DNA of 64,000 nucleotides, taken from NCBI RefSeq assembly GCF_004011825.1, contig NZ_RKLO01000007.1, positions 106,450-170,449 of the forward strand. The letters run 5' to 3'. The DNA comes from Rhodococcus xishaensis (GTDB taxonomy: Bacteria; Actinomycetota; Actinomycetes; Mycobacteriales; Mycobacteriaceae). Positions 19,634-28,632 of the stretch are shown here, one piece after another (positions within the stretch are counted from its first letter, which is position 1; every line of letters starts with the position of its first letter). Made by a program: the position numbers and the translations under genes. The notes under the pieces are model-generated. The model did not search any database, was not told the DNA's origin, and worked only from the letters and a program-made list of their open reading frames with translations.

Positions 19634-20935
19634 TCAGCCCTTCCACCACGGGCGCAACGGGACGTTCGCCTCACCGTTGGGTCCGAGCTTGACCGCGAGG
19701 ACCTGGTGTAGCTGAACGACGTTGCGTTCGAAGCCGAGTCGCGAACCGGCCATGTACAAACCCCACACTTTCGCGGTGCCCTCACCGACCTCGTCGACGC
19801 ATGCGTCCCAGTTCTCGACGAGGTTCCGGCACCACCCAGCCAGGGTGAGCGCATAGTGCTCGCGCAGGTTCTCCTCGTGGCGCACCTCGAGGCCTACATC
19901 CTGCATCTCGCTGATTATGCGGCCCGATCCGGTGAGTTCAGCGTCGGGGAAGATGTACCGGTCGATGAAGTAGCCGGCTCGGGCGTTGCTGCGGTTGCCG
20001 GGGCGCGTGATGCAGTGATTCAGCAGTCGGCCACCTGCTCGCAGTTTGTCCTTCATGAACCCGAAGTACGACGGGTAATTGTGGACGCCGATGTGTTCGG
20101 TGAGGCCGATCGACGAGATGGCGTCGAACCCGGTCTCCGGTACGTCGCGGTAGTCGGAGAACCGGACCTCGGCAAGGTCGGACAGCCCCTCCGCGGCGAT
20201 TGCCTTCCGCGCCCACTCGGCCTGCTCGCGCGAGAGGGTGACGCCGATGGTCTTGACACCGTGGCGGGCGGCGTAGCGGACCATTCCGCCCCAGCCGCAA
20301 CCGATGTCGAGCAGCCGGTCGCCTTCCTTCAGCCCGAGCTTGTCGAAGACGAGGCGATACTTGTTCTCCTGTGCGTCCTCGAGGCTCATGTCCTCGGACT
20401 CGTACGTGGCGCACGTATAGGTCATCGACGGGCCGAGCACATACTCGTAGAAGGTGTTCGAGACGTCGTAGTGGTGGTGAATCACCTCTGCATCACGAGA
20501 TTTGGAGTGTCGCAAGCCCTCTGCGAACCGGCGCCACCGTGGGCGGTGTTCCTGCGGCGGGGGAGCGATGGGGAGCAGGTTGTCCCAGCCGATGGACCGG
20601 GTGATCGCCGCGATCTGCTTCGCCGAGGGGCGACGGAATTGCAGGTCGGCCATCGCTCCCAGGATCTCGTACGGGTCACCCGGATGCACCCCTACGGCCT
20701 CGAGGTCGCCCGACACGTAGGCGCGAGCCATGCCGAGGTCGCCGGGGGCGGTGGCCAGGTAAGTCGTACCGCGAGTCGAGTTCAGGCGAAGGCCGTAGGG
20801 TGCGTCCTCCGGTCCGGTCGCGCTGCCGTCGTATGCGGTGAACCGCAGCGGAATCTCCCCATCGGAAACGGTTTCGAGTATCTCCGCGAGACTGAGCTTT
20901 TGAGCCGCGTCGGAGTTCGTTTTGAGAATCGTCAT
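19634..20935 (-). CDS. Cyclopropane-fatty-acyl-phospholipid synthase-type methyltransferase
   Basis: A 433-residue SAM-dependent methyltransferase acting on unsaturated acyl chains of phospholipids. Motif I is RLLDIGCGWGGMVRYAARHG, followed by GVTLSREQAEWA and the family motif ISSIGLTEHIGVHNYPSYFG. ATG at 20935 overlaps the stop of the upstream FAD oxidoreductase gene (ATGA), so the two are coupled. In Mycobacteriales the same pair near dnaX is linked to 10-methyl branched (tuberculostearic-type) acids: the methyltransferase adds a methylene group and the flavoprotein reduces it (TmsB/TmsA-type). That assignment rests on family and context. Confidence 0.88.
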   Translation of the reverse strand: MTILKTNSDAAQKLSLAEILETVSDGEIPLRFTAYDGSATGPEDAPYGLRLNSTRGTTYLATAPGDLGMARAYVSGDLEAVGVHPGDPYEILGAMADLQFRRPSAKQIAAITRSIGWDNLLPIAPPPQEHRPRWRRFAEGLRHSKSRDAEVIHHHYDVSNTFYEYVLGPSMTYTCATYESEDMSLEDAQENKYRLVFDKLGLKEGDRLLDIGCGWGGMVRYAARHGVKTIGVTLSREQAEWARKAIAAEGLSDLAEVRFSDYRDVPETGFDAISSIGLTEHIGVHNYPSYFGFMKDKLRAGGRLLNHCITRPGNRSNARAGYFIDRYIFPDAELTGSGRIISEMQDVGLEVRHEENLREHYALTLAGWCRNLVENWDACVDEVGEGTAKVWGLYMAGSRLGFERNVVQLHQVLAVKLGPNGEANVPLRPWWKG

Positions 20936-22488
20936 TTTCGTTGCACCGCCTTCGAATAGAGGTCCAGCAGTCGTGAATCGGGGTCGTATCGTTCCTTGAT
21001 CTCGGTGTAGTGGTTGCCGCCGTACAGCAGCGCGAACGCGTCCGTGTCGTAGAACGAGTCGGAGTACAGGGACTTGTGGCCGTCGAGTTCGGCGACCTTC
21101 TCCTCGATTCGCCGGTTCGCGGCGCCGGCGAGGCCGCCGGGCTCGATGGGCACCGACGACCAGAAGCCGATGTTGACGTAGGTGCGGTGCGGTTCGAGCG
21201 GATACAGCGGCCACGGCCGCGGTGCGGCCAGTCCATCCTGCCGCGGTGCGGCCAGTCCATCCTGCCGCGGTGCGGCCAGTCCATCCTGCCGCGGTGCGGC
21301 CATTCCATCCTGCCGCGGTGCGGCTTTGCGGCGCGTCCGCGATCGTTTCGAGTCGGTTCCCCCCAGACGGGGATCGCGAAGGCGCAAGGGGCACAGCCAC
21401 AGCGGCTCGATCGGGATCTCCTCGAGGAACCAGCTCAGGAACTCCGCTGTGCGCTCGAGGGGAACCTCGATGTCCTGTACTACGCGCTCGCGCGGTGGCA
21501 ATCCCTTCCTGGACTCGAGGCGGTCAGCGATGTCGTACTTTCGGTCCAACGCGACGAGCTTCCAGTAGAAGCTGCTGCGACGGTAGCGTTTCGGCCAGAA
21601 CCGTCGGATCTTGGGGTTCTGCGTCCCGAAGGCGCGCGAGCACCAGAACCAGTCGGTGTCCCACCGCCACAGATAGTCGTGAATCGTCAGCCGATCCGTC
21701 TTGGGATGGTTGATCGATTCGTGCTGGATGGACCGGTAGTAGATGTCCATGTCGGTGTAGTCACTGACCGGTCCGGGTTCGTCGGTCTGCGCCCCCAGAG
21801 TCAGGTACGCCTCGTTCGCTGTGAAGACGACGCCATCGAGATAGTCGACAGCGGTGCCGTCCCACATCCGGTCCTCGACGATCCGGTCCACCGCATTCTG
21901 CAGCTCACCGAGGTCGGTGAACCGCAGGTGTCGCAGGGCTACGAATCGCTTCACCGGCTCGAGTTCGATCCGGAGACGAGTCGAATAGCCCAAAGTTCCA
22001 TATGAATTCGGGAATGCTCGGAAGAGATCGGAGTGCTCGCCGTGGGGGGTCGCGGTGACGACGGTCCCGTTGCCGGTGAGGATGTCCATCTCGAGCACGG
22101 ACTCGTGCGGTAGCCCGTTGCGGAACGAGGTGGACTCGATGCCGAGGCCGGAGACTGCGCCGCCGAGGGTGATGGTCTTCAACTGTGGCACCACCATCGG
22201 TGCGAGTCCGTAGGGAAGCGTCGCGGCCACGAGGTCCTCGTACGTGCACATTCCCGCGACATCGGCGGTGCGGGACTCGGGATCGATCGAGATGACCCCG
22301 TTCAGTCCGGAGACGTCGAGACCCGGTGTGTTGCTTCGCGTCCGCGCCCTGAATAGGTTGGACGTCTTCTTTGCAAGTCGCACGTTCGCATCCGGCGGGA
22401 TGGCTCGGTAGCTCGACAGCAGACGCCGCACTCCCGCACGATGCGCGGCGAGCCCGGTTTCGCGGATACCAGTGTAAGAATCGGCCAC
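20932..22488 (-). CDS. FAD-binding oxidoreductase with in-frame minisatellite
   Basis: A 518-residue flavoprotein of the sterol-reductase-like (DHCR24) class. The FAD-binding part has GLNGVISIDPESRTADV, TLGGAVSGLGIESTSFRNG and GTLGYSTRLRIELEPV. The C-terminal domain includes PLWLCPLRL and PLYPLEPHRTYVNIGFW. Between these two lies a foreign Arg/Pro-rich insertion containing four repeats of AAPRQDGL, encoded by a 24-bp repeat at 21221-21316. It probably forms a surface loop. GTG start at 22488. Coupled to the methyltransferase gene downstream; probable role is reduction of the methylene intermediate in 10-methyl fatty acid synthesis (TmsA-type). Confidence 0.87.
   Translation of the reverse strand: MADSYTGIRETGLAAHRAGVRRLLSSYRAIPPDANVRLAKKTSNLFRARTRSNTPGLDVSGLNGVISIDPESRTADVAGMCTYEDLVAATLPYGLAPMVVPQLKTITLGGAVSGLGIESTSFRNGLPHESVLEMDILTGNGTVVTATPHGEHSDLFRAFPNSYGTLGYSTRLRIELEPVKRFVALRHLRFTDLGELQNAVDRIVEDRMWDGTAVDYLDGVVFTANEAYLTLGAQTDEPGPVSDYTDMDIYYRSIQHESINHPKTDRLTIHDYLWRWDTDWFWCSRAFGTQNPKIRRFWPKRYRRSSFYWKLVALDRKYDIADRLESRKGLPPRERVVQDIEVPLERTAEFLSWFLEEIPIEPLWLCPLRLRDPRLGGTDSKRSRTRRKAAPRQDGMAAPRQDGLAAPRQDGLAAPRQDGLAAPRPWPLYPLEPHRTYVNIGFWSSVPIEPGGLAGAANRRIEEKVAELDGHKSLYSDSFYDTDAFALLYGGNHYTEIKERYDPDSRLLDLYSKAVQRK
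21221..21316. repeat. 24-bp minisatellite inside FAD oxidoreductase gene
   Basis: Four head-to-tail 24-bp units; three are identical and the fourth differs by one base (G to T), with a partial fifth following. Each unit encodes AAPRQDG plus L or M, so length changes by whole units keep the frame. Confidence 0.95.
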
Positions 22489-22717
22489 ACCTTGACGCTA
22501 TCGCTACTCCGACCGGTCGGCCATCGATATCCGTGAGTGATTCCCGCGATTTGCCGGTCAAGCGAGGCCGGCGCCCATCTCGTAGAATGCCGTCGGCCCA
22601 CAGGTCCTGGTGACAGCCGAGCCGCGGTAGCGAGGAACCGCTATGGGGACTGGACAGAGGCTCCGAGCGGTGGTAGCGGACGCACGCCCGGAGCCACTCT
22701 GCTGGCCTCTGCTGAAA

Positions 22718-24136
22718 CTAGCGGGCGTGCGCCCGGCGCCGATCTCCCATGTTCCGCGAGATCAGGACACCTACGAGGAGAACGGTTCCCACTACGGCAA
22801 TGAACCAGCCGGTGCGGTGCAGGCCGTCGTCGCCGATGACGTGACCGGAGGTGGTCGCCAGCACAACGGCGGCGAAGTTCGCTCCGATGTACTGCACGGT
22901 TCGATACATCCCGATTGCGGTGCCCACTTCCTCGAGGGAAGTGACCGAGCTGACCAGATTCTGATTGCCGATGTTGTTGAATCCGTTGGGAATTCCCAGG
23001 ACCACAGCCACCATGAGAAGCACAAGGATTGGGGCTGTACTACTTTCCACCGAGGCGAGGAGCAGACCGCCCACGAGAAGGGCACCCGTCCCGACGGCGA
23101 GTGTTCTACGCGCCCCGTGACGGGCGTACGTTCGTGAGGCGATCAGAGTGGTGAGGGCACCGACCGCCGCCACCGGAAGCATTGTCAGGCCCGCCTGCGT
23201 GGCGCTCATCCCGCGGGAGTACTGCAACCATTGCGGAACACCGAAGTAGACGCAGTAGAACGCAGAGTAGGTGAGCAGCGTCCGCGCGAGTGTCGCACTG
23301 AGCGCACGGTTTCGGGTGAGTGCCCGGACGTCGATGAACGGCTCTTCTGCTCGCCGTTCCCGCCGTACGAACGCGGCGAGTGCGATCATCCAGAGGGGGA
23401 TCAGCCACCAGGTGGGGTCGTTGGTGAGCGATAGCAGGAACAGCATCGTCGACGAGATCAGTACGAGAAGCAGCAGCGCCCCCACCACATCGAGCTTGCG
23501 CAGCAGCTGACGGTGGCCCACGGGCGTGCCTCGGGCAGGGCCGACTCTCGCGAATCTTGTGACCAAGATGGCGCTGAGCGCGGCGACCGGAAGGTTGATC
23601 CACATGATCGAGTGCCATCCGAACGCCCCCACCAGGAGACCACCGAGTGTCGGACCCAGTGACACGGTTGCTTGACTGCACACGGTCAGGGTCGTGATCG
23701 CGCTTCGAGGCTGCGCACGATGGCGCTCCGCGTACCCCCGAATCATCGTCATCGCATTGGGGTATTGGGTGGCAGTTCCGATCCCGATGAGCACGCGGGC
23801 GAAGATCAGCCAGCCGACGGTCGGCGCCAGGATGCCGACGATCGAGCCGAGTGACACGATGGCGAGTCCCCCGAGGTAGACCCGCCGGGCACCGAGCAGA
23901 GTGCCGAGCCTACCCGCCATCGGGGCCGCGACGGCTGTCGCTATGTACAGGCCCGAAATCACCCAAGCGATACCGGACGACGAGCCGAACTGCGCGGCAA
24001 TGCCGACGATCGCGATGGCGATCATCGACGAGTTCAGGGGTTGCAGAATACTTCCGGCGGCAACCGAACCGCTGACCCGGATCGGAATGCGCCGACTCTG
24101 CCGCGCACCAGCGGAATCCTTGACGAGGACACTCAC
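22718..24136 (-). CDS. MFS drug efflux transporter, copy 1
   Basis: A 472-residue member of the DHA2-type major facilitator superfamily (EmrB/QacA-like), with about 14 hydrophobic segments. Motif A-like GRLGTLLGARRVYLGG lies after TM2, and TM1 holds ILQPLNSSMIAIAIVGIA, typical of the family. The GTG at 24136 starts ten bases after the marR stop with GAGGGTGACC upstream, so marR and this gene form an operon. Expected role is proton-coupled export of drugs or other small molecules, with MarR responding to the substrate. A second marR-MFS module lies directly upstream (24896-26800). Confidence 0.88.
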   Translation of the reverse strand: MSVLVKDSAGARQSRRIPIRVSGSVAAGSILQPLNSSMIAIAIVGIAAQFGSSSGIAWVISGLYIATAVAAPMAGRLGTLLGARRVYLGGLAIVSLGSIVGILAPTVGWLIFARVLIGIGTATQYPNAMTMIRGYAERHRAQPRSAITTLTVCSQATVSLGPTLGGLLVGAFGWHSIMWINLPVAALSAILVTRFARVGPARGTPVGHRQLLRKLDVVGALLLLVLISSTMLFLLSLTNDPTWWLIPLWMIALAAFVRRERRAEEPFIDVRALTRNRALSATLARTLLTYSAFYCVYFGVPQWLQYSRGMSATQAGLTMLPVAAVGALTTLIASRTYARHGARRTLAVGTGALLVGGLLLASVESSTAPILVLLMVAVVLGIPNGFNNIGNQNLVSSVTSLEEVGTAIGMYRTVQYIGANFAAVVLATTSGHVIGDDGLHRTGWFIAVVGTVLLVGVLISRNMGDRRRAHAR

Positions 24137-24146
24137 GAGGTCACCC

Positions 24147-24587
24147 TCACCGCAGTTGCATAGCCGACTCCGGGGTTGCGGCGAGACGTCGCAGTAGTTG
24201 GCCGGCGATGAACAGCAGTTCACGTTCGGCGTCGGTGCACTCGGCGTCGAGCGTTGCCGAGAGCCATTCGCTTCGCCGCACCCGGTCGACCTCGAGAGTC
24301 CGCGACCCGAGTGCGGTGATCGCGACGATGCTCGCACGAGCATCCTGGGGGTCCACGGTGCGCGAGACCATTCCCGCGTCTTCGAGCACCGAGACTGTCC
24401 GGGCGATGGATTGGGGGGCTATCTGTTCCAACCCGGCCAGCGCACGAGCACTCATCGGCCCTTCGCGGTCCAGGTGGGCCAGCGCTTGCAACTGCGTGGG
24501 CGTGAGTTGGTGGTGTGCCTTCTGACTCCGGATTCGCCTGGTGAACAGAACGATGTCCTCGCGGAGTCGATTGACCTTCTCGTCCAT
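24147..24587 (-). CDS. MarR-family transcriptional regulator, copy 1
   Basis: A 146-residue winged-helix repressor. LTPTQLQALAHLDREGPMSA begins the DNA-binding domain, QIAPQSIARTVSVLEDAGMV is the recognition helix and RTVDPQDARASIVAITALG is the wing. It precedes an MFS gene in one operon. Likely an autorepressor released by the efflux substrate. Two inverted repeats of TTAG(G/A)CAG type lie upstream (24616-24636 and 24690-24710). Its sequence is nearly identical to MarR copy 2, much closer than the two MFS proteins are to each other. Confidence 0.9.
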   Translation of the reverse strand: MDEKVNRLREDIVLFTRRIRSQKAHHQLTPTQLQALAHLDREGPMSARALAGLEQIAPQSIARTVSVLEDAGMVSRTVDPQDARASIVAITALGSRTLEVDRVRRSEWLSATLDAECTDAERELLFIAGQLLRRLAATPESAMQLR

Positions 24588-24615
24588 ATCTCAATCTCCC
24601 GTCCGAGCCATACAG

Positions 24616-24636
24616 TTAGGCAGTCTAGCTGTCTTA
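24616..24636. promoter_or_regulatory. Probable MarR operator upstream of marR copy 1
   Basis: Inverted repeat TTAGGCAG-N5-CTGTCTTA (6 of 8 arm positions pair), centred about 39 bases before the marR ATG. The core TTAG-x-CAGT-x-TAGCTGT is shared with the site upstream of marR copy 2. Confidence 0.65.
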
Positions 24637-24689
24637 TTTCTGGCCACCAAGGCCGGGGAGCGCGCAATATGACAGAGAGCCGACGGTAA

Positions 24690-24710
24690 TTAATCAGCTT
24701 TGCTGTCTAA
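24690..24710. promoter_or_regulatory. Second probable MarR operator
   Basis: TTAATCAG-N5-CTGTCTAA, the same 21-bp architecture as 24616-24636, about 100 bases upstream of marR copy 1. Confidence 0.55.
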
Positions 24711-24720
24711 TGTGCCATTA

Positions 24721-24738
24721 GTCCGATTCTGATCGGAC
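24721..24738. terminator. Perfect hairpin in the marR-MFS spacer
   Basis: GTCCGAT-TCTG-ATCGGAC, a perfect 7-bp stem with a four-base loop. It lies about 160 bases beyond the MFS copy 2 stop. It could end that operon's transcript but lacks a U-run. The rest of 24588-24895 holds the two operators and a stretch resembling the DNA just beyond MFS copy 1, with no gene seen. Confidence 0.4.
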
Positions 24739-24895
24739 TGGGTGCACGGCTCCATCCCGACTGCACGGCGATACCGTGCCAGCCAGATTCCCAGCCAGAC
24801 AGTCCGGACAAAAGGAACGCCACCAGTGGAGACTGGCAGAGGCTCCGCCAGTGATACTCCACACACGCCCTGTACAGACTCGGCGTCCGCCGAGA

Positions 24896-26314
24896 CTAGT
24901 GGGCGTCTGCCAGCTGCCGATCCCCCATGCTCCGCGAGGCCAGGACACCTGTCAAGAGAACGGTTCCCACTAGGGCAATGAACCAGCCCGTGCGGTGTAG
25001 GCCGGCGTCGCCGATGACGTGACCGGAGGTGATCGCCAGCACGGCGGCGGCGAGGTTCGCTCCGATGTACTGCACGGTGCGGTAGGTCCCGATCGCGGTA
25101 CCCACTTCCTCGACGGACGTGACTGAATTGACCAGAGTCTGGTTGCCGATGTTGTTGAATCCGGTCGGAATTCCCAGCACCACAGCCACTGCCAGAAGCA
25201 CAAGGATTGGGGCCGTAATGCTTTCGACCGAAGCAAGGAGCAGGCCACCGATGAGAAGTGCACACGTCCCGACTGTGAGCGTGTTGCGCACACCGTGACG
25301 ATCGCAGAATCGCGATGCGAGGAACGTGGAGCCAAAGCCCACAGCAGCGACGGGAAGCATTGTCAGGCCCGCCTGCGTGGCGGTCATCCCGCGGGAGTAC
25401 TGCAACCATTGCGGAACACCGAAGTAGACGCAGTAGAACCCCGTGTAGGTGAACAGCACCCGGGCGAGTGTCGCACTGAGCGCACGGTTTCGGGCGAGCG
25501 CCCGCACATCGACGAACGGCTCGTCCGCCTGCCTTTCCCACTCGATGAACGCCGCGAGAGCTGCAAGCCATACGGGGATCAACCACCAGAGCGGGGCTGT
25601 GGTCACGGACAGGAGAAACAGCATCGTCGATGCGATCAGCACAATCGTCAGCGTCGCCCCCACCACGTCGAGCGAGTGGAGTAGTTGCCGACCACTCACG
25701 GGTGTGCCTCTGACGAAACCGGCCCCCACGAATTTCGTGACCGCCAACGCGCTGAATGCGGCGATCGGAAGGTTGATCCACATGATCGCGTGCCATCCGA
25801 ACGCCCCGACGAGCAGACCACCAAGCGTCGGACCCAGGGCCAACACAGCCTGGCTACAGGCAGCAAGGATGGCGATCGCGCTTCGAGGCTGCACGGAGTA
25901 TCGCTCCGCACAGTCTCGGATCATCGTCATCGCATTCGGGTACTGCGTGGCAGTTCCGATTCCGATGAGCACGCGGGCGAAGATCAGCCAGCCGACGGTC
26001 GGCGCAAGGATGCCGACGATCGAACCGATTGACAGGATGGCGAGTCCCCCGAGATAGACCCGTCGAGCGCCGAGCAGGGCGCCCAGCTTGCCGGCTAGCG
26101 GGGCACAGATCGCCGTCGCCAAGTAGAGGCCCGAGATCACCCAAGTGATACCGGGCGACGCGCCGAACTGCGCGGCAATGCCGACGATCGCGACGGCAAT
26201 CATCGACGAGTTCAGCGCTTGAAGGATGCTCCCGGACGCGACCGAACCGCTGACCCGGAAGGGAACGGATCCACTGGGTTGTGTCGCGCCGGCATCGGCT
26301 ACCGCTGCGTTCAT
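24896..26314 (-). CDS. MFS drug efflux transporter, copy 2
   Basis: A 472-residue DHA2-type efflux protein, paralogous to the copy at 22718-24136 and identical in length. TM1 region ILQALNSSMIAVAIVGIA and the motif GKLGALLGARRVYLGG match the first copy. Differences are concentrated in the N-terminal tail, mid-protein loops and parts of the TM segments that may set substrate range. ATG start at 26314, 15 bases after the marR copy 2 stop. Operon with marR copy 2. Expected to export a drug or metabolite; the paralogue pair may cover different substrates. Confidence 0.88.
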   Translation of the reverse strand: MNAAVADAGATQPSGSVPFRVSGSVASGSILQALNSSMIAVAIVGIAAQFGASPGITWVISGLYLATAICAPLAGKLGALLGARRVYLGGLAILSIGSIVGILAPTVGWLIFARVLIGIGTATQYPNAMTMIRDCAERYSVQPRSAIAILAACSQAVLALGPTLGGLLVGAFGWHAIMWINLPIAAFSALAVTKFVGAGFVRGTPVSGRQLLHSLDVVGATLTIVLIASTMLFLLSVTTAPLWWLIPVWLAALAAFIEWERQADEPFVDVRALARNRALSATLARVLFTYTGFYCVYFGVPQWLQYSRGMTATQAGLTMLPVAAVGFGSTFLASRFCDRHGVRNTLTVGTCALLIGGLLLASVESITAPILVLLAVAVVLGIPTGFNNIGNQTLVNSVTSVEEVGTAIGTYRTVQYIGANLAAAVLAITSGHVIGDAGLHRTGWFIALVGTVLLTGVLASRSMGDRQLADAH

Positions 26315-26329
26315 TGGTTCATCTGTTCG

Positions 26330-26800
26330 TCAGGTCATCAGTGACTCATCAGTCACCAGTGACTTCCGCTGAGGCACCCGCTCCGGGGTTGCGGCGAGAC
26401 GTCGCAGTAGTTGGCCGGCGATGAACAGCAGTTCACGTTCGGCGTCGGTGCACTCGGCGTCGAGCGCTGCCGAGAGCCATTCGCTTCGCCGCACCCGGTC
26501 GACCTCGAGAGTCCGCGACCCGAGTGCGGTGATCGCGACGATGCTCGCACGAGCATCCTGGGGGTCCACGGTGCGCGAGACCATTCCCGCGTCTTCGAGC
26601 ACCGAGACTGTCCGGGCGATGGATTGGGGGGCTATCTGTTCCAACCCGGCCAGCGCACGAGCACTCATCGGCCCTTCGCGGTCCAGGTGGGCCAGCGCTT
26701 GCAATTTCGTGGGCGTGAGTTGGTGGTGTGCCCTCTGACTTCGGATTCGCCTGGTGAACAGAACGATGTCCTCGCGGAGCCGATCGACTTTCGAGTCCAT
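26330..26800 (-). CDS. MarR-family transcriptional regulator, copy 2
   Basis: A 156-residue winged-helix regulator, almost identical to MarR copy 1 over its first 138 residues. Visible changes are few (MDSKVDRL versus MDEKVNRL, K to R, Q to K and T to A). Its C-terminus differs and is longer (ERVPQRKSLVTDESLMT). ATG at 26800 with GAGGTG upstream; an earlier in-frame start adds a tail not found in copy 1. Because the two recognition helices are identical, both repressors probably bind the operators of both modules. Confidence 0.9.
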   Translation of the reverse strand: MDSKVDRLREDIVLFTRRIRSQRAHHQLTPTKLQALAHLDREGPMSARALAGLEQIAPQSIARTVSVLEDAGMVSRTVDPQDARASIVAITALGSRTLEVDRVRRSEWLSAALDAECTDAERELLFIAGQLLRRLAATPERVPQRKSLVTDESLMT

Positions 26801-26831
26801 GTCGCACCTCACCACACACGGGCAGCTTTGA

Positions 26832-26852
26832 TTAGTCAGTGTAGCTGTGTGT
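26832..26852. promoter_or_regulatory. Probable MarR operator upstream of marR copy 2
   Basis: TTAGTCAG-N5-CTGTGTGT. The left arm and centre match the site at 24616-24636, and the distance to the ATG is nearly the same (32 versus 29 bases); the right arm has drifted. Confidence 0.5.
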
Positions 26853-27199
26853 TTTTGGCGGCTCAACAGCGCTCAACGGCGGGCGAGTACCGAATGGGCT
26901 CCAGGGGCATTCGCAAGTATTACAACGTAATAGCGTCGATCAGGTCGTCATTGAACACCAGAAGTAGTTGGCGGCAATCTATCAGCAACCCTGTCTATTT
27001 CGATCGGGTACCCGGTACCGGCATCACCTGGTGGTGTGCGGGTGGGGTCGATTAGCTGTCTCTTTGCGGATGATCATTCGGGGAGGCCCGACCTCCCGCG
27101 ATCCACGGATTCCGACCATGCTGGATGTGTGTGATCGCGATCATCGCAAGTGGGCGTGCAGGATAGAGGCGTACACCCCGATGCAAGGAGGCTCACCCA
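26853..27199. other. Intergenic stretch, no gene seen
   Basis: About 350 bases between the divergent marR copy 2 and the SRPBCC gene. It has a G/C-rich inverted repeat (GGGAGG-CCCGA-CCTCCC at 27081-27097) and a palindrome TGATCGCGATCA at 27132-27143. No coding frame is convincing. The promoter for the SRPBCC-ybaB-recR run is expected here. Confidence 0.5.
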
Positions 27200-27634
27200 G
27201 TGGCACAAGTCAGCGCGAGCAGTTCCATCACCACCGCCGCGACTCCGGAGCGGGCGCTTGCTGCTCTATCGGACTACGAGACCGTCCGACCGCGCATCCT
27301 GCCGGAGCAGTACCTGGACTACGCGGTCGTCGCGGGGGGACGGGGGGACGGGACGGTGGCGCAGTGGACTCTGCAGGCCACCGAGAAGCGGTCGCGTGAC
27401 GTCAAGGCGTCGGTGACCGTTTCGGGGAACACCGTTACCGAGCGCGACGCGAACTCGTCCCTGGTCACAACCTGGGAGGTCGCGCCGTCGGGGACCGGTT
27501 CAACGATCACGACCACGACGCGGTGGCAGGGCGCCGGTGGTGTCGGCGGCTTCTTCGAGCGCACCTTCGCCCCGATCGGGCTGCGCAAGATTCAACAGGC
27601 GACGCTCGCGAACCTGGCTCGTGAACTGGGCTGA
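27200..27634 (+). CDS. SRPBCC-family protein
   Basis: A 144-residue START/Bet v 1-like protein with a hydrophobic ligand-binding fold: beta start VSASSSITTAATPERALAAL, then TVAQWTLQATEKR and VTTWEVAPSGTGSTI, and a C-terminal helix ending LANLARELG. GTG start with AAGGAGG at good spacing. An equivalent gene sits between ybaB-recR and the FAD oxidoreductase in M. tuberculosis, so this is backbone. Ligand unknown; a lipid or polyketide-like molecule is the family precedent. Confidence 0.8.
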   Translation: MAQVSASSSITTAATPERALAALSDYETVRPRILPEQYLDYAVVAGGRGDGTVAQWTLQATEKRSRDVKASVTVSGNTVTERDANSSLVTTWEVAPSGTGSTITTTTRWQGAGGVGGFFERTFAPIGLRKIQQATLANLARELG

Positions 27635-27684
27635 CGCCGGCGACGGACTAGGCTGACCAAGCGACTTCAGAAAGGACAAGCCAA

Positions 27685-28008
27685 GTGCAACCAGGTGGAC
27701 AACCCGACATGCAGCAGCTCCTCGCGCAGGCGGAGCAGATGCAGCAGCAGTTGATGGCCGCGCAGGCGGAGATGGCTCAGGCACAGATAACCGGGCAGGC
27801 CGGTGGAGGCCTGGTGACCGCGACCGTAAAGGGCACCGGCGAGATCGTCGGGCTCACGATCGACCCCAAGGTCGTGGACCCGGACGACGTCGAGACCCTG
27901 CAGGATCTCGTGATTGGTGCGATTGCGGATGCGTCGAACAAGGCTCAGGAGGCCGCGGCGAGCAAGCTCGGCCCGCTCGCTGGCGGCTTGCCCGGGCTTC
28001 CCTTCTAG
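27685..28008 (+). CDS. ybaB: YbaB/EbfC nucleoid-associated protein
   Basis: A 107-residue DNA-binding protein. The Gln/Met-rich helix ([20 protein letters not shown]) and the core [20 protein letters not shown] are diagnostic, with the usual [16 protein letters not shown] segment. It forms dimers that coat DNA and is normally encoded just upstream of recR, as here (9 bases). GTG start with GAAAGGA upstream. The usual dnaX-ybaB-recR order is interrupted in this genome. Confidence 0.93.
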   Translation: MQPGGQPDMQQLLAQAEQMQQQLMAAQAEMAQAQITGQAGGGLVTATVKGTGEIVGLTIDPKVVDPDDVETLQDLVIGAIADASNKAQEAAASKLGPLAGGLPGLPF

Positions 28009-28017
28009 AGGCGCACG

Positions 28018-28626
28018 TTGTACGAAGGCCCCGTCCAGGACTTGATCGACGAGCTGGGCAAGCTGCCCGGTATCGGGCCCAAGAGTGCCCAGCGCATCGC
28101 CTTCCACCTGCTCTCGGTCGAGCCCCCGGAGATCGATCGATTCCAGGCGGCGCTGCAGAAGGTGCGCGACGGCGTCCAGTTCTGCGTCGTGTGCGGCACC
28201 GTCTCCGAGGAGGAGAAGTGCCGCATCTGCTCGGACCCGCGCAGGGACCGCACAGTCGTGTGCGTCGTCGAGGAGCCCAAGGACGTGCAGGCGATCGAGC
28301 GCACCCGTGAGTTCAAGGGGCGCTATCACGTGCTCGGAGGTGCGCTCGATCCGCTCAGTGGTGTCGGCCCGGACCAGCTACGGATCCGGGAACTGTTGAC
28401 ACGCATCGGAAATCAGGAAGACGGCGTCGACGTCACCGAGGTCATCATCGCAACCGACCCCAACACGGAGGGAGAGGCGACCGCGACGTATCTGGTGCGG
28501 ATGCTGCGAGACTTCCCGGGGCTGACGGTGTCGCGGTTGGCGTCGGGACTGCCGATGGGCGGTGACCTCGAGTTCGCCGACGAACTCACCCTCGGCCGTG
28601 CACTGTCGGGGAGGCGCACCCTGTAG
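28018..28626 (+). CDS. recR: Recombination mediator RecR
   Basis: RecFOR-pathway protein that helps load RecA at gaps. It has 202 residues: an HhH N-terminus ([20 protein letters not shown]), a C4 zinc finger ([16 protein letters not shown]), then a Toprim domain starting [14 protein letters not shown] and including the loop [20 protein letters not shown], and the final Walker-B-like [15 protein letters not shown]. The TTG at 28018 is the only start that keeps the full HhH region. Translated from the same transcript as ybaB. Confidence 0.96.
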   Translation: MYEGPVQDLIDELGKLPGIGPKSAQRIAFHLLSVEPPEIDRFQAALQKVRDGVQFCVVCGTVSEEEKCRICSDPRRDRTVVCVVEEPKDVQAIERTREFKGRYHVLGGALDPLSGVGPDQLRIRELLTRIGNQEDGVDVTEVIIATDPNTEGEATATYLVRMLRDFPGLTVSRLASGLPMGGDLEFADELTLGRALSGRRTL

Positions 28627-28632
28627 CTGCGG

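Noticed and set aside
19856..20959. 367-codon plus-strand frame over the methyltransferase
   Set aside because: Antisense to a protein with canonical SAM motifs; no independent support.
27132..27143. Perfect palindrome TGATCGCGATCA as an operator
   Set aside because: A 12-bp palindrome is expected many times by chance in 64 kb; with TGTGA alongside it only partly fits a CRP site (8 of 10), and no second feature supports it.
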